Below are positions 28,459-39,195 of a stretch of 64,000 bases of DNA, piece by piece (position 1 is the stretch's first letter; each line of letters opens with the position of its first letter). Under the pieces are notes generated by a model that ran no database searches, was not told where the DNA came from, and saw nothing but the letters and a program-made list of their open reading frames with translations. Position numbers and translations under genes: made by a program. The stretch is from Thermoflavimicrobium dichotomicum (GTDB lineage Bacteria > Bacillota > Bacilli > Thermoactinomycetales > Thermoactinomycetaceae). Location of the stretch: NCBI RefSeq assembly GCF_900114055.1, contig NZ_FORR01000009.1:1-64000 (forward strand), written 5' to 3'.

Positions 28459-28929
28459 ATGGTATCTGTCTTATTCGTATGTCTCGGAAATATTTGTCGG
28501 TCACCCATGGCCGAAGCTGTTTTTCGCCATTATGTCCATGAGGCCGGATTATCCAAACACATCCGGATTGACTCCGCTGGAACCGGCAATTGGCACGTAG
28601 GCGAACCACCTCATCATGGAACACGGTCCAAACTAAAGGAGAAAGGCATCTCCTATGAAGGGATTTACGCCAGACAAGTGACCATCGAAGACTTTGACCA
28701 ATTTGATTACATAATCGGTATGGATGAAAATAATATCCAATCTTTACACCGTTTGGCGAAGGATAACCAGACGAACATTTATCGTTTCGTCGATTTCATT
28801 CCGGAGTTCGGCTATACGGAAGTGCCAGATCCATGGTATACTGGCGATTTTGACGAAACCTATCGCTTGGTGGAGGCTGGTTGCAAAAATCTTTTGGATA
28901 AAATTATAAAAGAGCATCCGTTAAAATAA
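28459..28929 (+). CDS. Low-molecular-weight protein tyrosine phosphatase
   Basis: This 156-residue enzyme has the catalytic loop CLGNICRSP at residues 8-16 (C-X5-R-S) and the general-acid segment DPWYTGDFD near 122-130. It removes phosphate from tyrosine or, in some bacterial members such as YwlE, from arginine. The residue after the loop Asn-Ile does not settle which. ATG 28459 follows GGGGG by 11 bases, whereas a TTG 9 bases upstream overlaps that site. It is inserted between pheB and obg on the opposite strand, with its own terminator. Confidence 0.9.
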   Translation: MVSVLFVCLGNICRSPMAEAVFRHYVHEAGLSKHIRIDSAGTGNWHVGEPPHHGTRSKLKEKGISYEGIYARQVTIEDFDQFDYIIGMDENNIQSLHRLAKDNQTNIYRFVDFIPEFGYTEVPDPWYTGDFDETYRLVEAGCKNLLDKIIKEHPLK

Positions 28930-28955
28930 CAGTCCTTTCCAGATCTCCCAATGTG

Positions 28956-29000
28956 AAAGAGAGACTTCTGACCTTGAGGTCAGCGGGTCTCTCTTTTTTC
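28956..29000 (+). terminator. Terminator between phosphatase gene and obg
   Basis: AGAGAGAC / GTCTCTCT with inner CTGACC / GGTCAG, followed by six T on the plus strand. It lies between convergent genes. Confidence 0.8.
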
Positions 29001-29017
29001 TGAAACACTCCTCTATT

Positions 29018-31088
<2,071 letters not shown>

Positions 31089-31162
31089 TCTCTCCTTGTA
31101 TAAAAGTTACCAATATTCATTCTACTTATCGTAAAAAAAACGAGTCATATTTAAGAAAAACA

Positions 31163-31212
31163 ATAAAAGAGGCTAAGTTCTACAAAATGCTGTAGCAAGA
31201 CTTAGCCTTTGA
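31163..31212 (-). terminator. Terminator after rpmA
   Basis: AGGCTAAG and CTTAGCCT form an 8-bp stem with a further inner pairing, followed by T-rich sequence on the minus strand. Confidence 0.7.
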
Positions 31213-31253
31213 TTTCAATCAGATATTGATTCGCCATTTTCTCTTTCACTGAC

Positions 31254-31562
31254 TTAAGCTTGTGCAGCTGCTGCTTCAGATTGTGCTACTGGATACACAG
31301 ATACACGCTTTTTGTTACGACCTACACGCTCGAAACGAACGATACCGTCTACTTTCGCAAACAAGGTATCATCTCCACCACGGCCTACACCTACACCTGG
31401 GTGGATTTTGGTTCCACGCTGACGAACGAGAATGTTACCAGCCAATACGAATTGACCGTCAGCACGTTTTACACCCAAACGTTTGGAGATGCTGTCACGA
31501 CCGTTCTTTGTGGAACCTACCCCTTTTTTCGATGCGAAAAATTGTAGATTCATTTTCAACAT
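31254..31562 (-). CDS. rpmA: 50S ribosomal protein L27, with N-terminal leader
   Basis: L27 lies near the peptidyl-transferase centre. The 102-residue product begins [17 protein letters not shown]. The nine-residue leader ending in FF before ASKK is the Firmicutes type that the Prp protease removes, exposing the N-terminus that reaches the P-site tRNA. The ATG at 31562 was chosen because AGAGG lies 8 bases upstream. The C-terminal tail is Ala-rich. The Prp protease gene is immediately upstream. Confidence 0.95.
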   Translation of the reverse strand: MLKMNLQFFASKKGVGSTKNGRDSISKRLGVKRADGQFVLAGNILVRQRGTKIHPGVGVGRGGDDTLFAKVDGIVRFERVGRNKKRVSVYPVAQSEAAAAQA

Positions 31563-31583
31563 CATAATCACCTCTTTCTCATA

Positions 31584-31922
31584 TTATATACGTTTTTCGA
31601 TAATCTTCACAAAATCTGGAGCTTCATCAGCCACATCTTCAAGCGACATAACCATCGCTTCCAGAAGCAAGTGAATACGGGACAGTGTCTCGACATCTGT
31701 AACATGTCCTGGGATCTGACAATCGAGCTTGCCTGGTCGAACGTCATCTTCATGAATCTGTATACCTGTCAGTTTTTCCACAGCATTCACCATACCATGT
31801 GTAATCCCTGAAACAGCAGCACATACAATGTCTTTCCCAGGCTCATCATAGTAAGCATGACCCTTGATCAAAACTCGTTTCACTTGCCCGTTTTTATCCC
31901 GTTCAACTAAAATCTTAATCAT
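31584..31922 (-). CDS. prp: Ribosomal-processing cysteine protease Prp
   Basis: Prp (YsxB) cleaves the leader from L27. The 112-residue protein has the catalytic His in KGHAYYDEPGKDIVCAAVSG near residues 20-39, with the catalytic Cys in the same block. The start overlaps the rplU stop codon (TAATG). Gene order rplU-prp-rpmA is standard in Firmicutes. Confidence 0.92.
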   Translation of the reverse strand: MIKILVERDKNGQVKRVLIKGHAYYDEPGKDIVCAAVSGITHGMVNAVEKLTGIQIHEDDVRPGKLDCQIPGHVTDVETLSRIHLLLEAMVMSLEDVADEAPDFVKIIEKRI

Positions 31923-32233
31923 TAAGCTTCGATGTTTTCAATAACCACTTTGGTAAATGGCTGACGATGCCCTTGTTTCCGCTTATAATTCTTTTTCGGT
32001 TTATATTTAAACACGACGATTTTCTTTCCACGACCATGTTTTACTACTTTTCCAGTTACTTTTGCGCCTTCAACAACGGGTTTGCCAACAATGGTTTCGC
32101 CGTCTTTATTTACCAAAAGAACTTTGTCAAAAGTAACGGTTTCGCCTTCTTGTGCATCCAATTTTTCAATGAACAATACACTGTCTTTTTCTACACGATA
32201 TTGTTTACCGCCTGTTTCAATCACTGCGTACAT
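31922..32233 (-). CDS. rplU: 50S ribosomal protein L21
   Basis: This 103-residue ribosomal protein begins [16 protein letters not shown] and has the basic C-terminal signature [17 protein letters not shown] near 78-94. GGAGGG precedes the ATG. A structured leader lies upstream, which in other Firmicutes is thought to give autoregulation. Confidence 0.97.
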   Translation of the reverse strand: MYAVIETGGKQYRVEKDSVLFIEKLDAQEGETVTFDKVLLVNKDGETIVGKPVVEGAKVTGKVVKHGRGKKIVVFKYKPKKNYKRKQGHRQPFTKVVIENIEA

Positions 32234-32239
32234 GATATA

Positions 32240-32340
32240 CCCTCCTCTGAATTAGGACTCGCCACCTTAGGAAAGGCACTTGGCCTGTTTGTCATCCTAA
32301 CGATGAGCGGTTTCATGCATAACAACAACGTCAATCTTAG
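32240..32340 (-). ncRNA. L21 leader (rplU cis-regulatory RNA)
   Basis: The minus-strand leader contains ACCGCTC, ACAAACAGGCCAAGTGCC and CCTAAGGTGGCGAGTCC, pieces I associate with the Firmicutes L21 leader family, and it lies directly upstream of the rplU ribosome binding site. The limits are approximate. The call is by resemblance, not by a covariance search. Confidence 0.6.
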
Positions 32341-32374
32341 CATAGCCAAGTAGACCTGTCAATGAAAAATGGGT

Positions 32375-33244
32375 TTAAAAATCTGGAAAATCAATGACCA
32401 ACCGTGCATTTGGATTCTGAAAATATTTTTGCAAAACCATTTCTTCTGGCAAAAAGCCAAATATATTTCCTCTTTCATCCACTACCTCAACGACATGATA
32501 TCTTTCTTTATACCATCGTTTGATCACCTTGGCAAGCGGTTCGTTGGCCATTGCAATCACTTTTTGAATAGCATAGTCATCTTTCATTCCCTGATAATGA
32601 CGATGCAGTAGAAAACGGATAAACTGTACCTGCTTCTGGCGGATCGCTTTTACATTGGAAAAAAGCAGGAAAAAGGAAATGAGAAGCAAAGGAAAATGAA
32701 CGGTAACTCCCGGGAATAAAAAAGAAGATACAAACAGGCCCACAGATAGAAAGAGGCTGATCACCCCAGTCCAATAGAGACATTGTCGATAAGGAACCCA
32801 ATAACTTAGAACTGCAGCGAATACACGTCCGCCATCCAAAGGATAAATCGGTAATAAATTAAACAAAGCGAGCATCAAATTTCCCTGAATGAAATAAGCC
32901 ATCCAATCCTGTGACCAAAAGCCCATCATGTAAAAAACATAACTGATCACGATTAACCACACATGATGAAATGGGCCAGCCAAAGCTACAACAATCTCTT
33001 CCCTGGCAGATACCGTTCCCCATTCATCCGTTTTCGCCATTCCACCAAAAGGCAGTAATTCCATGGAACGAATTCGCCAACCATAGGACCATGCAGCAGT
33101 CACATGGCCTAACTCATGGATGATCACTAACACAAATAAAGTAATGGCTTCCAAAAAATAGCCTGACCACACAGAAAGAAACATCATGAACCAAAATAAA
33201 GGATGGATCCGGATCTCCATCCCCTGCCACGGGTATTTATTCAA
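32375..33244 (-). CDS. spoIVFB: Stage IV sporulation protein FB, intramembrane metalloprotease
   Basis: SpoIVFB cleaves pro-sigma-K in the mother cell. The 289-residue site-2-protease family member has the zinc motif HELGH near residues 43-47, LLPFGG near 63-68, and the third ligand in LLPIYPLDGGR near 133-143, amid about six membrane segments. A C-terminal cytosolic domain (after 215) is CBS-like. It begins with TTG at 33244, overlapping the spoIVFA end. No good ribosome binding site is seen, so it is probably coupled to spoIVFA. Confidence 0.93.
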   Translation of the reverse strand: MNKYPWQGMEIRIHPLFWFMMFLSVWSGYFLEAITLFVLVIIHELGHVTAAWSYGWRIRSMELLPFGGMAKTDEWGTVSAREEIVVALAGPFHHVWLIVISYVFYMMGFWSQDWMAYFIQGNLMLALFNLLPIYPLDGGRVFAAVLSYWVPYRQCLYWTGVISLFLSVGLFVSSFLFPGVTVHFPLLLISFFLLFSNVKAIRQKQVQFIRFLLHRHYQGMKDDYAIQKVIAMANEPLAKVIKRWYKERYHVVEVVDERGNIFGFLPEEMVLQKYFQNPNARLVIDFPDF

Positions 33245-33962
33245 ATGGAATCACGCCTACAGGTGAAATAAACTGTCCATCTTTTTTTACAGCAAAATAG
33301 ATATACTTTTCTCCTCCTTCACCAATCACCTGTCCATTTTTTACCCAGTCTTTTTCATTTACTGCCGTGTTCTTCAAAAAACCATACCAACTTTCGTATC
33401 CTTGAGCATGCCTGATAATAACCAGTCTTCCCAAGCCTGTTTTTTCACCAACAAAACTCACCCATCCCTCTGTCGCCGCCATCACTTGTGCTTGTGGTGG
33501 AGCTTGGAGTACCAATCCCTTTCGCTTTTGATCGAATGGTAAAACCACTTTTCCTTTTACCGGAAAATTCCAATACAATGCAACCCGCTTTGGTTTCGTT
33601 TGAAATACAGGCAAAATACTGGGAGCTTCCCCTATCACTTCTTTATACCAGGCAGATACCTGTTTAAATTGAAACTCCTCTGTCATCACTTGAGCAATCC
33701 ACTGTTGCAGCTGTTTGCCACGATCGGTTTGAACATGAAAGATGAAATAAGTCCCACACAGGAGAAAAAGGGAAATGGCTAATTGGATCAGCCATTTATG
33801 GGTCTTGTTTTCTTTCTTTTTTTTCATCGGTTTTTTCTGCTTTATTATTGAAAAATCTTGCTCTTTCAAGTTCGATTCTTTCACTGAAGAATAGAGTCCT
33901 TGCTTTATCAGCTGAACCTGCTTCTCGCGCCGCTTTCGAATATTTTCATACCAATCTGTCAA
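33237..33962 (-). CDS. spoIVFA: Stage IV sporulation protein FA (M23 domain)
   Basis: SpoIVFA anchors and inhibits SpoIVFB until the forespore signal arrives. The 241-residue protein has a basic cytosolic N-terminus, one membrane segment (about 57-75) and a C-terminal M23 peptidase-like domain (residues 130-235, VLPFDQKRKGLVL and RLVIIRH), probably non-catalytic. The TTG start has GGAGGG 7 bases upstream. The gene overlaps spoIVFB by 8 bases. Confidence 0.9.
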   Translation of the reverse strand: MTDWYENIRKRREKQVQLIKQGLYSSVKESNLKEQDFSIIKQKKPMKKKKENKTHKWLIQLAISLFLLCGTYFIFHVQTDRGKQLQQWIAQVMTEEFQFKQVSAWYKEVIGEAPSILPVFQTKPKRVALYWNFPVKGKVVLPFDQKRKGLVLQAPPQAQVMAATEGWVSFVGEKTGLGRLVIIRHAQGYESWYGFLKNTAVNEKDWVKNGQVIGEGGEKYIYFAVKKDGQFISPVGVIPFE

Positions 33963-34418
33963 TGCCCATCCCTCCGCTCTGACAAGCCTTTTTCTAGTTC
34001 ATAAATACGAGAGAACGAGAGGGAATATGATAAAAACACGCTCACCAACATCCACTTTCGAAGCGATTTTGATACCAGGACCGAAACCGATTGGATCTGG
34101 TGGCATCCATTCTTTTGGTTAACTTTTGCAGTAGCTGGATACGACGATCGATAAAAAAGCAGTCACCAAAGATACATGGATGAATCATCCTGCACATCGC
34201 TCCATCGTCTATGGTGAATATTTGCGGATCATCCACTATGGACAAAAAGGAGATATTCTTCCGCTTGAGTCCATTCCATTTTAGTATGATTGAATGTCAG
34301 ATAACAAAAAAATGATACAAAATCCTAACAATTTTCCTCCATATCCTATTGTAAGGCTCTTTTATTCGAAAATATAATCAATGACAGAAAATATTATTAT
34401 ATAATCCAAGGAGGAAAA
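33963..34418. other. Gap with probable gene remnants, unrecognised
   Basis: Between spoIVFA and the plus-strand lipoprotein gene no complete gene is evident. On the plus strand two short open stretches look coding-like. One around 34065-34165 encodes TDWIWWHPFFW. The other, 34157-34284, encodes NHPAHRSIVYGEYLRI and ends at TAG. They are in different frames and may be the remains of one protein. I could not identify a family. The last 60 bases are AT-rich and probably carry the promoter of the following gene. Confidence 0.3.
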
Positions 34419-35744
34419 ATGAAGAAACGATTTTCTACACTGATCGCGGGAATAACTTTCATCCTTCTAACGGCTGGGTGCTCCTTCTATTTCATTGAAG
34501 AAGAGAGAAAAATTGCAAAACCAAAAAAGATCGAATACGTCGAGTATAAAGGGAAAGTGGAGCATTTGTTTTTCCACCCGCTGATTGCCTACCCGAAAAG
34601 GGCTTTTAAAGGGGATAGCCAATCTGAACAGATCGATATGTGGTTCAATACCGTACCAGAATTTAATCGGATTATCGAATCCCTATATAAAAAGAACTTT
34701 ATTTTAGTACATATCCATGATGTTTATGAGGAAGTAGAGGAAAACGGGCAGAAAAAAATAAAACGAAAAAAACTGATGCTCCCAAAAGGAAAAAAGCCGA
34801 TTATTCTCTCAATCGACGACTTGAGTTACTATACCTCGGACCAGATAAAGTACGGAACCAACTTGAAGCTTGTTCTGCATCGAGGTGAAATTGCCACCCT
34901 ATCGATCAACGATCAGGGAAAAAAGGTAATCCGTCGTGACAATGAAATTGTTCCTCTACTCGATGATTTCGTGAAAAAACATCCTGATTTTTCATATAAA
35001 GGTGCGAAAGGAACGATTAATCTCACCGGCTTTGACGGTATTCTCGGCTATCGCACCAATAGCAAAAAATTCAATGAAACAACCAATCGCTACGATATAG
35101 AAAACCCTCATTTTCTTAAAGAAAGGGGAGCGGTTAAGCCGATTATCAAACGATTGAAAGAAACAGGTTGGAAATTTGCTTCTCACAGCTACTATCACTT
35201 GCCACACAATCAAATTTCACTGGAAAAGTTAAAAGAAGATAGCCGGTTGTGGAAAGAAGAAGTAGAATCCCTGATTGGACCAACTGATATTTATGTTTTT
35301 CCCCAAGGATTCACTTTCCCATATGAGTCCGTTGAAAGCCCATATATTCAGCATCTCTATCACATGGGTTTCCGTTATTTTCAACCTGTTGGGCATGAAA
35401 CATATGTAGAGCATCTGGGAAAAGTAATCTTTCAGGACCGCAGGCACGCAGACGGTCTGGGTTTACGGCTGCAAAAAAAATATTTCCTCGATCTTTTTGA
35501 TGCAGACCAGGTGATTGATCGCCAAAATAGACCAGCCCATGTAAAATATGTTGAAGAAATTTTGGAAAAACAAAAGAAAAAGCAGAATCAGCAAACGGAA
35601 AATAATAACAGCAATGAAATGAATCAAACAGAAAGTGGCTCAACCACATCCTATCATTCACGCACACCTCATTCAGGTGTGCTTTTCCATTCATTCATGA
35701 ATCAGCATAAAAAGACCCTACATAAACAACCAATTGTTATGTAG
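34419..35744 (+). CDS. Polysaccharide deacetylase-like lipoprotein
   Basis: The 441-residue product begins with a signal peptide and lipobox LLTAGC near residues 16-21. The NodB-type domain is divergent: LSIDDLSYY near 129-137 gives the Asp pair, HSYYH near 256-260 the metal His, and YVFPQGF near 290-296. A family of Bacillus surface proteins has this layout. AAGGAGG precedes the ATG. The last 60 residues are Gln/Asn-rich and reach across two terminator-like hairpins. The gene interrupts the usual minD-spoIVFA junction on the opposite strand. Confidence 0.75.
   Translation: MKKRFSTLIAGITFILLTAGCSFYFIEEERKIAKPKKIEYVEYKGKVEHLFFHPLIAYPKRAFKGDSQSEQIDMWFNTVPEFNRIIESLYKKNFILVHIHDVYEEVEENGQKKIKRKKLMLPKGKKPIILSIDDLSYYTSDQIKYGTNLKLVLHRGEIATLSINDQGKKVIRRDNEIVPLLDDFVKKHPDFSYKGAKGTINLTGFDGILGYRTNSKKFNETTNRYDIENPHFLKERGAVKPIIKRLKETGWKFASHSYYHLPHNQISLEKLKEDSRLWKEEVESLIGPTDIYVFPQGFTFPYESVESPYIQHLYHMGFRYFQPVGHETYVEHLGKVIFQDRRHADGLGLRLQKKYFLDLFDADQVIDRQNRPAHVKYVEEILEKQKKKQNQQTENNNSNEMNQTESGSTTSYHSRTPHSGVLFHSFMNQHKKTLHKQPIVM
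35662..35686 (+). terminator. Terminator-like hairpin inside the end of the lipoprotein ORF
   Basis: GCACACCT (35662-35669), loop CATTC, AGGTGTGC (35675-35682), then TTTT. It lies about 60 bases before the annotated stop codon of the plus-strand gene. Confidence 0.5.
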
Positions 35745-35748
35745 GGTT
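35708..35748 (-). terminator. Terminator after minD
   Basis: ACCCTACATAA and TTATGTAGGGT pair over 11 bp. On the minus strand the stem is followed by T residues. It overlaps the 3' end of the convergent lipoprotein ORF. Confidence 0.75.
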
Positions 35749-35754
35749 GGTTCA

Positions 35755-36549
35755 TCAAACAAATCCGAACCATTTTTTCATTTTCGATACCATACTCTGA
35801 TGTTTTTCAAGAACCAACAGCGGAACCATTTCACCCTGAATTCTTCTTGCAATATTGCGATAGGCTTTGCCAGCCGAGCATCTACTGTCCCAAACAATCG
35901 GCTCCCCTGTATGGCCAGCTCGTATCACTCGTTCATCATCGGGGACAACCCCCAAAAGATCGATGGCTAGAATGGAAACAACTTCATCTACATCCAGCAT
36001 GCCGCCCTCCTTAGCCATTTGTGTCCGCAATCGATTGATAATCAGTTTAGGTGAATGAATCCGTTCTCTTTCCAAAAGCCCGATCACACGATCTGCATCA
36101 CGGACGGCGGCATTTTCAGGTGTAGTAACAACAATCGCCTGATCCGCTCCAGCAACCGCATTTTTAAAACCCATTTCAATCCCTGCTGGACAGTCAATCA
36201 ATACATAATCAAACTTTTCCTTCAGTTCTGCAATGAGCCAACGCAATTGCTGGGACGAAATCGAGGTTTTGTCTTTCGTTTGCGCAGCAGGTAACAGATA
36301 GAGATGATCACAACGTTTGTCTTTGATCAAGGCCTGTTCAATCCGGCATGTTTTTTCTACTACATCGATCAGATCGTAAATAATGCGATTTTCGAGTCCC
36401 ATCAATACATCCAGATTACGCAAACCGATATCGGTATCAACCAGACAAACTTTCTTACCGGTAAGGGCAAGGGCAGTGCCGAGATTGGTTGATGTGGTCG
36501 ATTTGCCTACACCACCTTTTCCCGATGTAATCACAATACTTTCTCCCAC
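35755..36549 (-). CDS. minD: Septum site-determining ATPase MinD
   Basis: MinD is a membrane-binding ATPase that with MinC blocks polar division. The 264 residues include the deviant Walker A GKGGVGKSTT near 10-19, VDTDIGLRNLD near 38-48, Walker B VLIDCPAGIE near 115-124 and a C-terminal amphipathic helix SKMKKWFGF for membrane binding. GTG start with GGAGGGG upstream. It follows minC by 38 bases. No minE is present, as usual in Bacillales. Confidence 0.96.
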   Translation of the reverse strand: MGESIVITSGKGGVGKSTTSTNLGTALALTGKKVCLVDTDIGLRNLDVLMGLENRIIYDLIDVVEKTCRIEQALIKDKRCDHLYLLPAAQTKDKTSISSQQLRWLIAELKEKFDYVLIDCPAGIEMGFKNAVAGADQAIVVTTPENAAVRDADRVIGLLERERIHSPKLIINRLRTQMAKEGGMLDVDEVVSILAIDLLGVVPDDERVIRAGHTGEPIVWDSRCSAGKAYRNIARRIQGEMVPLLVLEKHQSMVSKMKKWFGFV

Positions 36550-36587
36550 TTCTACCCCTCCCTTCTTTCATTCCATTGAAATCTATT

Positions 36588-37259
36588 CTAAAAAAACTTT
36601 TTCCCCTTTTCTTTCCATTCCAGATCAGGACGAAGCTGGATCAGATGTTGAATCTGATCGACAGCAATTTGATTATTGACCAAATAGGCAAACCGCATGC
36701 CAACCTCTGTGTACTCCCATTCATCAGGCGGACGCGATATAACATCGGCAATTCGAAGCTGTGTAGGCTTGAAAGTGGAAGCAGCGATCAGTGCTGTCTC
36801 ATCTCCACTACTTCCCGCATGGGCGAGTCCTCGGAGCGCTCCCAAAACATATATACTCCCTGTTGCCTGAACACAACCACCAGGATTGACATCACCTAAA
36901 AGCAGCAAATCTCCCTCGTGCGTTAATACTTGTCCAGAACGTACGGTTCCTGCCAGCACCTGAATCCCGGCAGGTTTCAGTAAGTAATGCTTGCCTTCAG
37001 ATTCAAAGCCCTGGATGATCAAATTCTTTTTCAAAGAAAACAGTTGGCGAAGGGAAATCTCTTCCTCTTTGGTAATTTGCCTTTGTCCCAATTTGATCAA
37101 TACTCTCGTTTTTGGGCCATCCCATAAGGAAGAGCGGTTATACTCAAACAGCTGTTTCAACTCATTCAATATATTTGAAAAGGGACATGAATCATCCAGA
37201 ATAAAAAGCAGACCATCTTTTGTCCCTTTGACCGTTACACTTGGCTTCAGCTTTCCCAT
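36588..37259 (-). CDS. minC: Septum site-determining protein MinC
   Basis: MinC inhibits FtsZ assembly away from midcell. This 223-residue protein has an N-terminal domain with VTVKGTKDGLLFILDD near 8-23 and a C-terminal beta-helix domain with TVRSGQVLTHEGDLLLLGDVNPGG near 106-129 (core GDLLLLGDVNPG). ATG 37259 was preferred over an upstream TTG. It precedes minD. mreBCD, which precede minC in B. subtilis, are not in this window. Confidence 0.93.
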   Translation of the reverse strand: MGKLKPSVTVKGTKDGLLFILDDSCPFSNILNELKQLFEYNRSSLWDGPKTRVLIKLGQRQITKEEEISLRQLFSLKKNLIIQGFESEGKHYLLKPAGIQVLAGTVRSGQVLTHEGDLLLLGDVNPGGCVQATGSIYVLGALRGLAHAGSSGDETALIAASTFKPTQLRIADVISRPPDEWEYTEVGMRFAYLVNNQIAVDQIQHLIQLRPDLEWKEKGKKFF

Positions 37260-37370
37260 ACTCCGGTCACCCCGCCTCAACTTTTAGATTTCGCTATTTG
37301 CCTTCATTTTCCTTCTATACTGCCACGTATCATGTTGAAACCGAGTGGGGGAGACCAAAAATGCGCGCCA

Positions 37371-38063
37371 TTATCGATTGAAAGAGTCAATGATTAATCC
37401 CTTTTCTTTCATACTGAAATAAGTTTGATCCCCAATAATCAGATGATCGATTAATTCAATCCCCATCAGCTTCCCTGCTTCCACAAGGCGTTGGGTCACT
37501 TCCAGATCTTCACGGCTAGGCGTTGGATCCCCACTCGGATGATTATGTACACATATAATTCCTGCTGAACTATGCCGAATCGCTTCACGAAACACTTCAC
37601 GCGGATGAACGACGGATACGTTTAAACTGCCAATAAAAATACATTTTTTATGAATGATTTTATTTTTAGTATTTAAAAATAAACAAAGAAAATGCTCTTG
37701 CTCCAAATATCGCATTTCTTCCATGACACATTGTGCGGCATCATAAGGAGTACGAATCACCATGCTTTCTTCAGGGAGTTGACGGGAAATGCGCAGGCCC
37801 AATTCCACACCTGCCAGTAGTTGGATAGCCTTTGCCGTCCCAATACCACGAATTTTGGTCAATTCCATCAGAGAGGCACGAGTCAGTCCTTTCAACCCAC
37901 CTGTCTTTACCAATACTCTTTGCGCCAAGGCAAGCACAGATTCGTTGGTACTGCCTGTTCTTAGCAAAAGTGCAATCAACTCCGCATTGGAAAGCGCTTC
38001 GGCTCCCAACCTCATCAAACGTTCGCGCGGTCTCTCTTCAGCAGGTACATCTTTGATCATCAT
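37371..38063 (-). CDS. radC: DNA repair protein RadC family (JAB domain)
   Basis: This 230-residue protein has an N-terminal helix-hairpin-helix part (IRGIGTAKAIQLL near 72-84) and a JAB/MPN metal-binding domain with EAIRHSSAGIICVHNHPSGDPTPS around 155-178, whose motif HNHPSGD provides the metal ligands. The exact function is unclear despite the name. ATG 38063 follows GGAGG by 8 bases and yields the usual IKDVPAEERPRERL N-terminus, so the 32-codon upstream extension into maf's end was rejected. Confidence 0.92.
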   Translation of the reverse strand: MMIKDVPAEERPRERLMRLGAEALSNAELIALLLRTGSTNESVLALAQRVLVKTGGLKGLTRASLMELTKIRGIGTAKAIQLLAGVELGLRISRQLPEESMVIRTPYDAAQCVMEEMRYLEQEHFLCLFLNTKNKIIHKKCIFIGSLNVSVVHPREVFREAIRHSSAGIICVHNHPSGDPTPSREDLEVTQRLVEAGKLMGIELIDHLIIGDQTYFSMKEKGLIIDSFNR

Positions 38064-38130
38064 GACCGTATCCTCCTCTGCATCAAATAGTTCCAGAAAG
38101 TCGGATGCGATCAGCAGAGGAGTATTCATT

Positions 38131-38745
38131 CTACTTTCTGGACTTTGAAAAATCATCAAACATCGAATACCCTAGTTCTTCCATCATTTGTTCCAATAAT
38201 GATATGGACATTCCCACGACATTAAAGTAGCACCCATCAATCCTATCAATGAGTATTGCGCCATAACCCTGAATTCCATAAGCTCCTGCTTTATCCAAAG
38301 GTTCACCTGTACGGACATACCACTCCATTTTCTCCCTGGATAGCTCTCTCATCCAAACATCTGTTTTGCGTGCCCGGGTGATTTCACGTATGATATGACC
38401 TTCTTCGACTTCGATCAAAGCAATTCCCGTATAAACTTGATGAACACGCCCTTGAAGACGAGAAAGCATGCGGATCGCATCCGCTGCATCTGCCGGTTTT
38501 CCCAAGATTTGCCCATCCAATACAACAATCGTGTCTGCTCCAATCACAAGAGCGGATGAACAAGTGGAAGCCACAGCTTGTGCCTTTTTCAGTGCCAAAT
38601 ATTTCACTGCTTCATCAGGCTGTATGCCAGGAGGTAATGTTTCATCCACATCACTCGTTCTCACTTGAAAAGCGAGCTGAAGATCTGCCAAGATCTCTTG
38701 GCGCCGAGGTGAACCAGAAGCAAGAATTAATTCTTTGTTTGTCAT
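38131..38745 (-). CDS. maf: Maf-family nucleoside triphosphate pyrophosphatase
   Basis: Maf hydrolyses non-canonical or pyrimidine nucleoside triphosphates and is linked to septum control in Bacillus. The 204-residue protein begins with the motif LASGSPRRQEIL near residues 7-18, has VIGADTIVVLDG near 68-79 and DKAGAYGIQGYG near 151-162. ATG 38745 is preceded by AAAGGTGA. It is followed by radC, as in B. subtilis. Confidence 0.94.
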   Translation of the reverse strand: MTNKELILASGSPRRQEILADLQLAFQVRTSDVDETLPPGIQPDEAVKYLALKKAQAVASTCSSALVIGADTIVVLDGQILGKPADAADAIRMLSRLQGRVHQVYTGIALIEVEEGHIIREITRARKTDVWMRELSREKMEWYVRTGEPLDKAGAYGIQGYGAILIDRIDGCYFNVVGMSISLLEQMMEELGYSMFDDFSKSRK

Positions 38746-38894
38746 CTTTCTCACCTTTCTACATTGGGGCAGTCGTGTCGAATTACCAAAAGTGGGACTT
38801 CCTTATTCTGGCTTATCAACACGACCGACATCAGGGTTGTTGCAAAACGCGATAATAAAATTATTATATCCAAAGACTTTACTATATTTATAAT

Positions 38895-38928
38895 TAAAAA
38901 AAACACCCACATGTAGAAGGTGTTAAGC
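38895..38928 (-). terminator. Terminator between spoIIB-like gene and maf
   Basis: AACACC and GGTGTT stem, followed on the minus strand by eight T. It lies beyond the A5/B2/B3 repeat cluster. Confidence 0.7.
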
Positions 38929-39012
38929 CTCTAAAGAAGTTATTTTCAGTTTAACAAAGTTACGAACAATCAACAAGAAACTATTTCACTGAATATTTCT
39001 TCTAGAGAGTAT

Positions 39013-39057
39013 CAGCTTGTTGGCAAAGTTTCTGTTAAATGCCGGGGTTGTCAACAG
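39013..39057. repeat. Family A repeat, short copy A5
   Basis: The 45-bp copy (CAGCTTGTTGGCAAAGTTTC, then TGCCGGGGTTGTCAACAG) has the left end fused to the right outer end without the inner arms, like A3. It is directly followed by B2. Confidence 0.75.
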
Positions 39058-39178
39058 AGTCTCATGTTGCCTTGTAACACCACCAGAGGGATTTCTATAA
39101 AGTGAAGGGATGGGTTCCTTGCGGAGTGACTGTGATGGTACAGTAGTCGTCACGGAGGAACGAATCCATCCCGAAGCG
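39058..39178. repeat. Family B repeat, copy B2 (degenerate)
   Basis: The left arm GGGATGGGTTCCTT (39107-39120) is intact. The right arm (39158-39172) has several changes. The core GTGACTGTGATGGTAC is conserved. Relative to B1 and B3 about 20 bases including ATGAAAAAGG are missing before the hairpin. Confidence 0.8.
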
Positions 39179-39195
39179 ATATTTTCAAGATAGAT

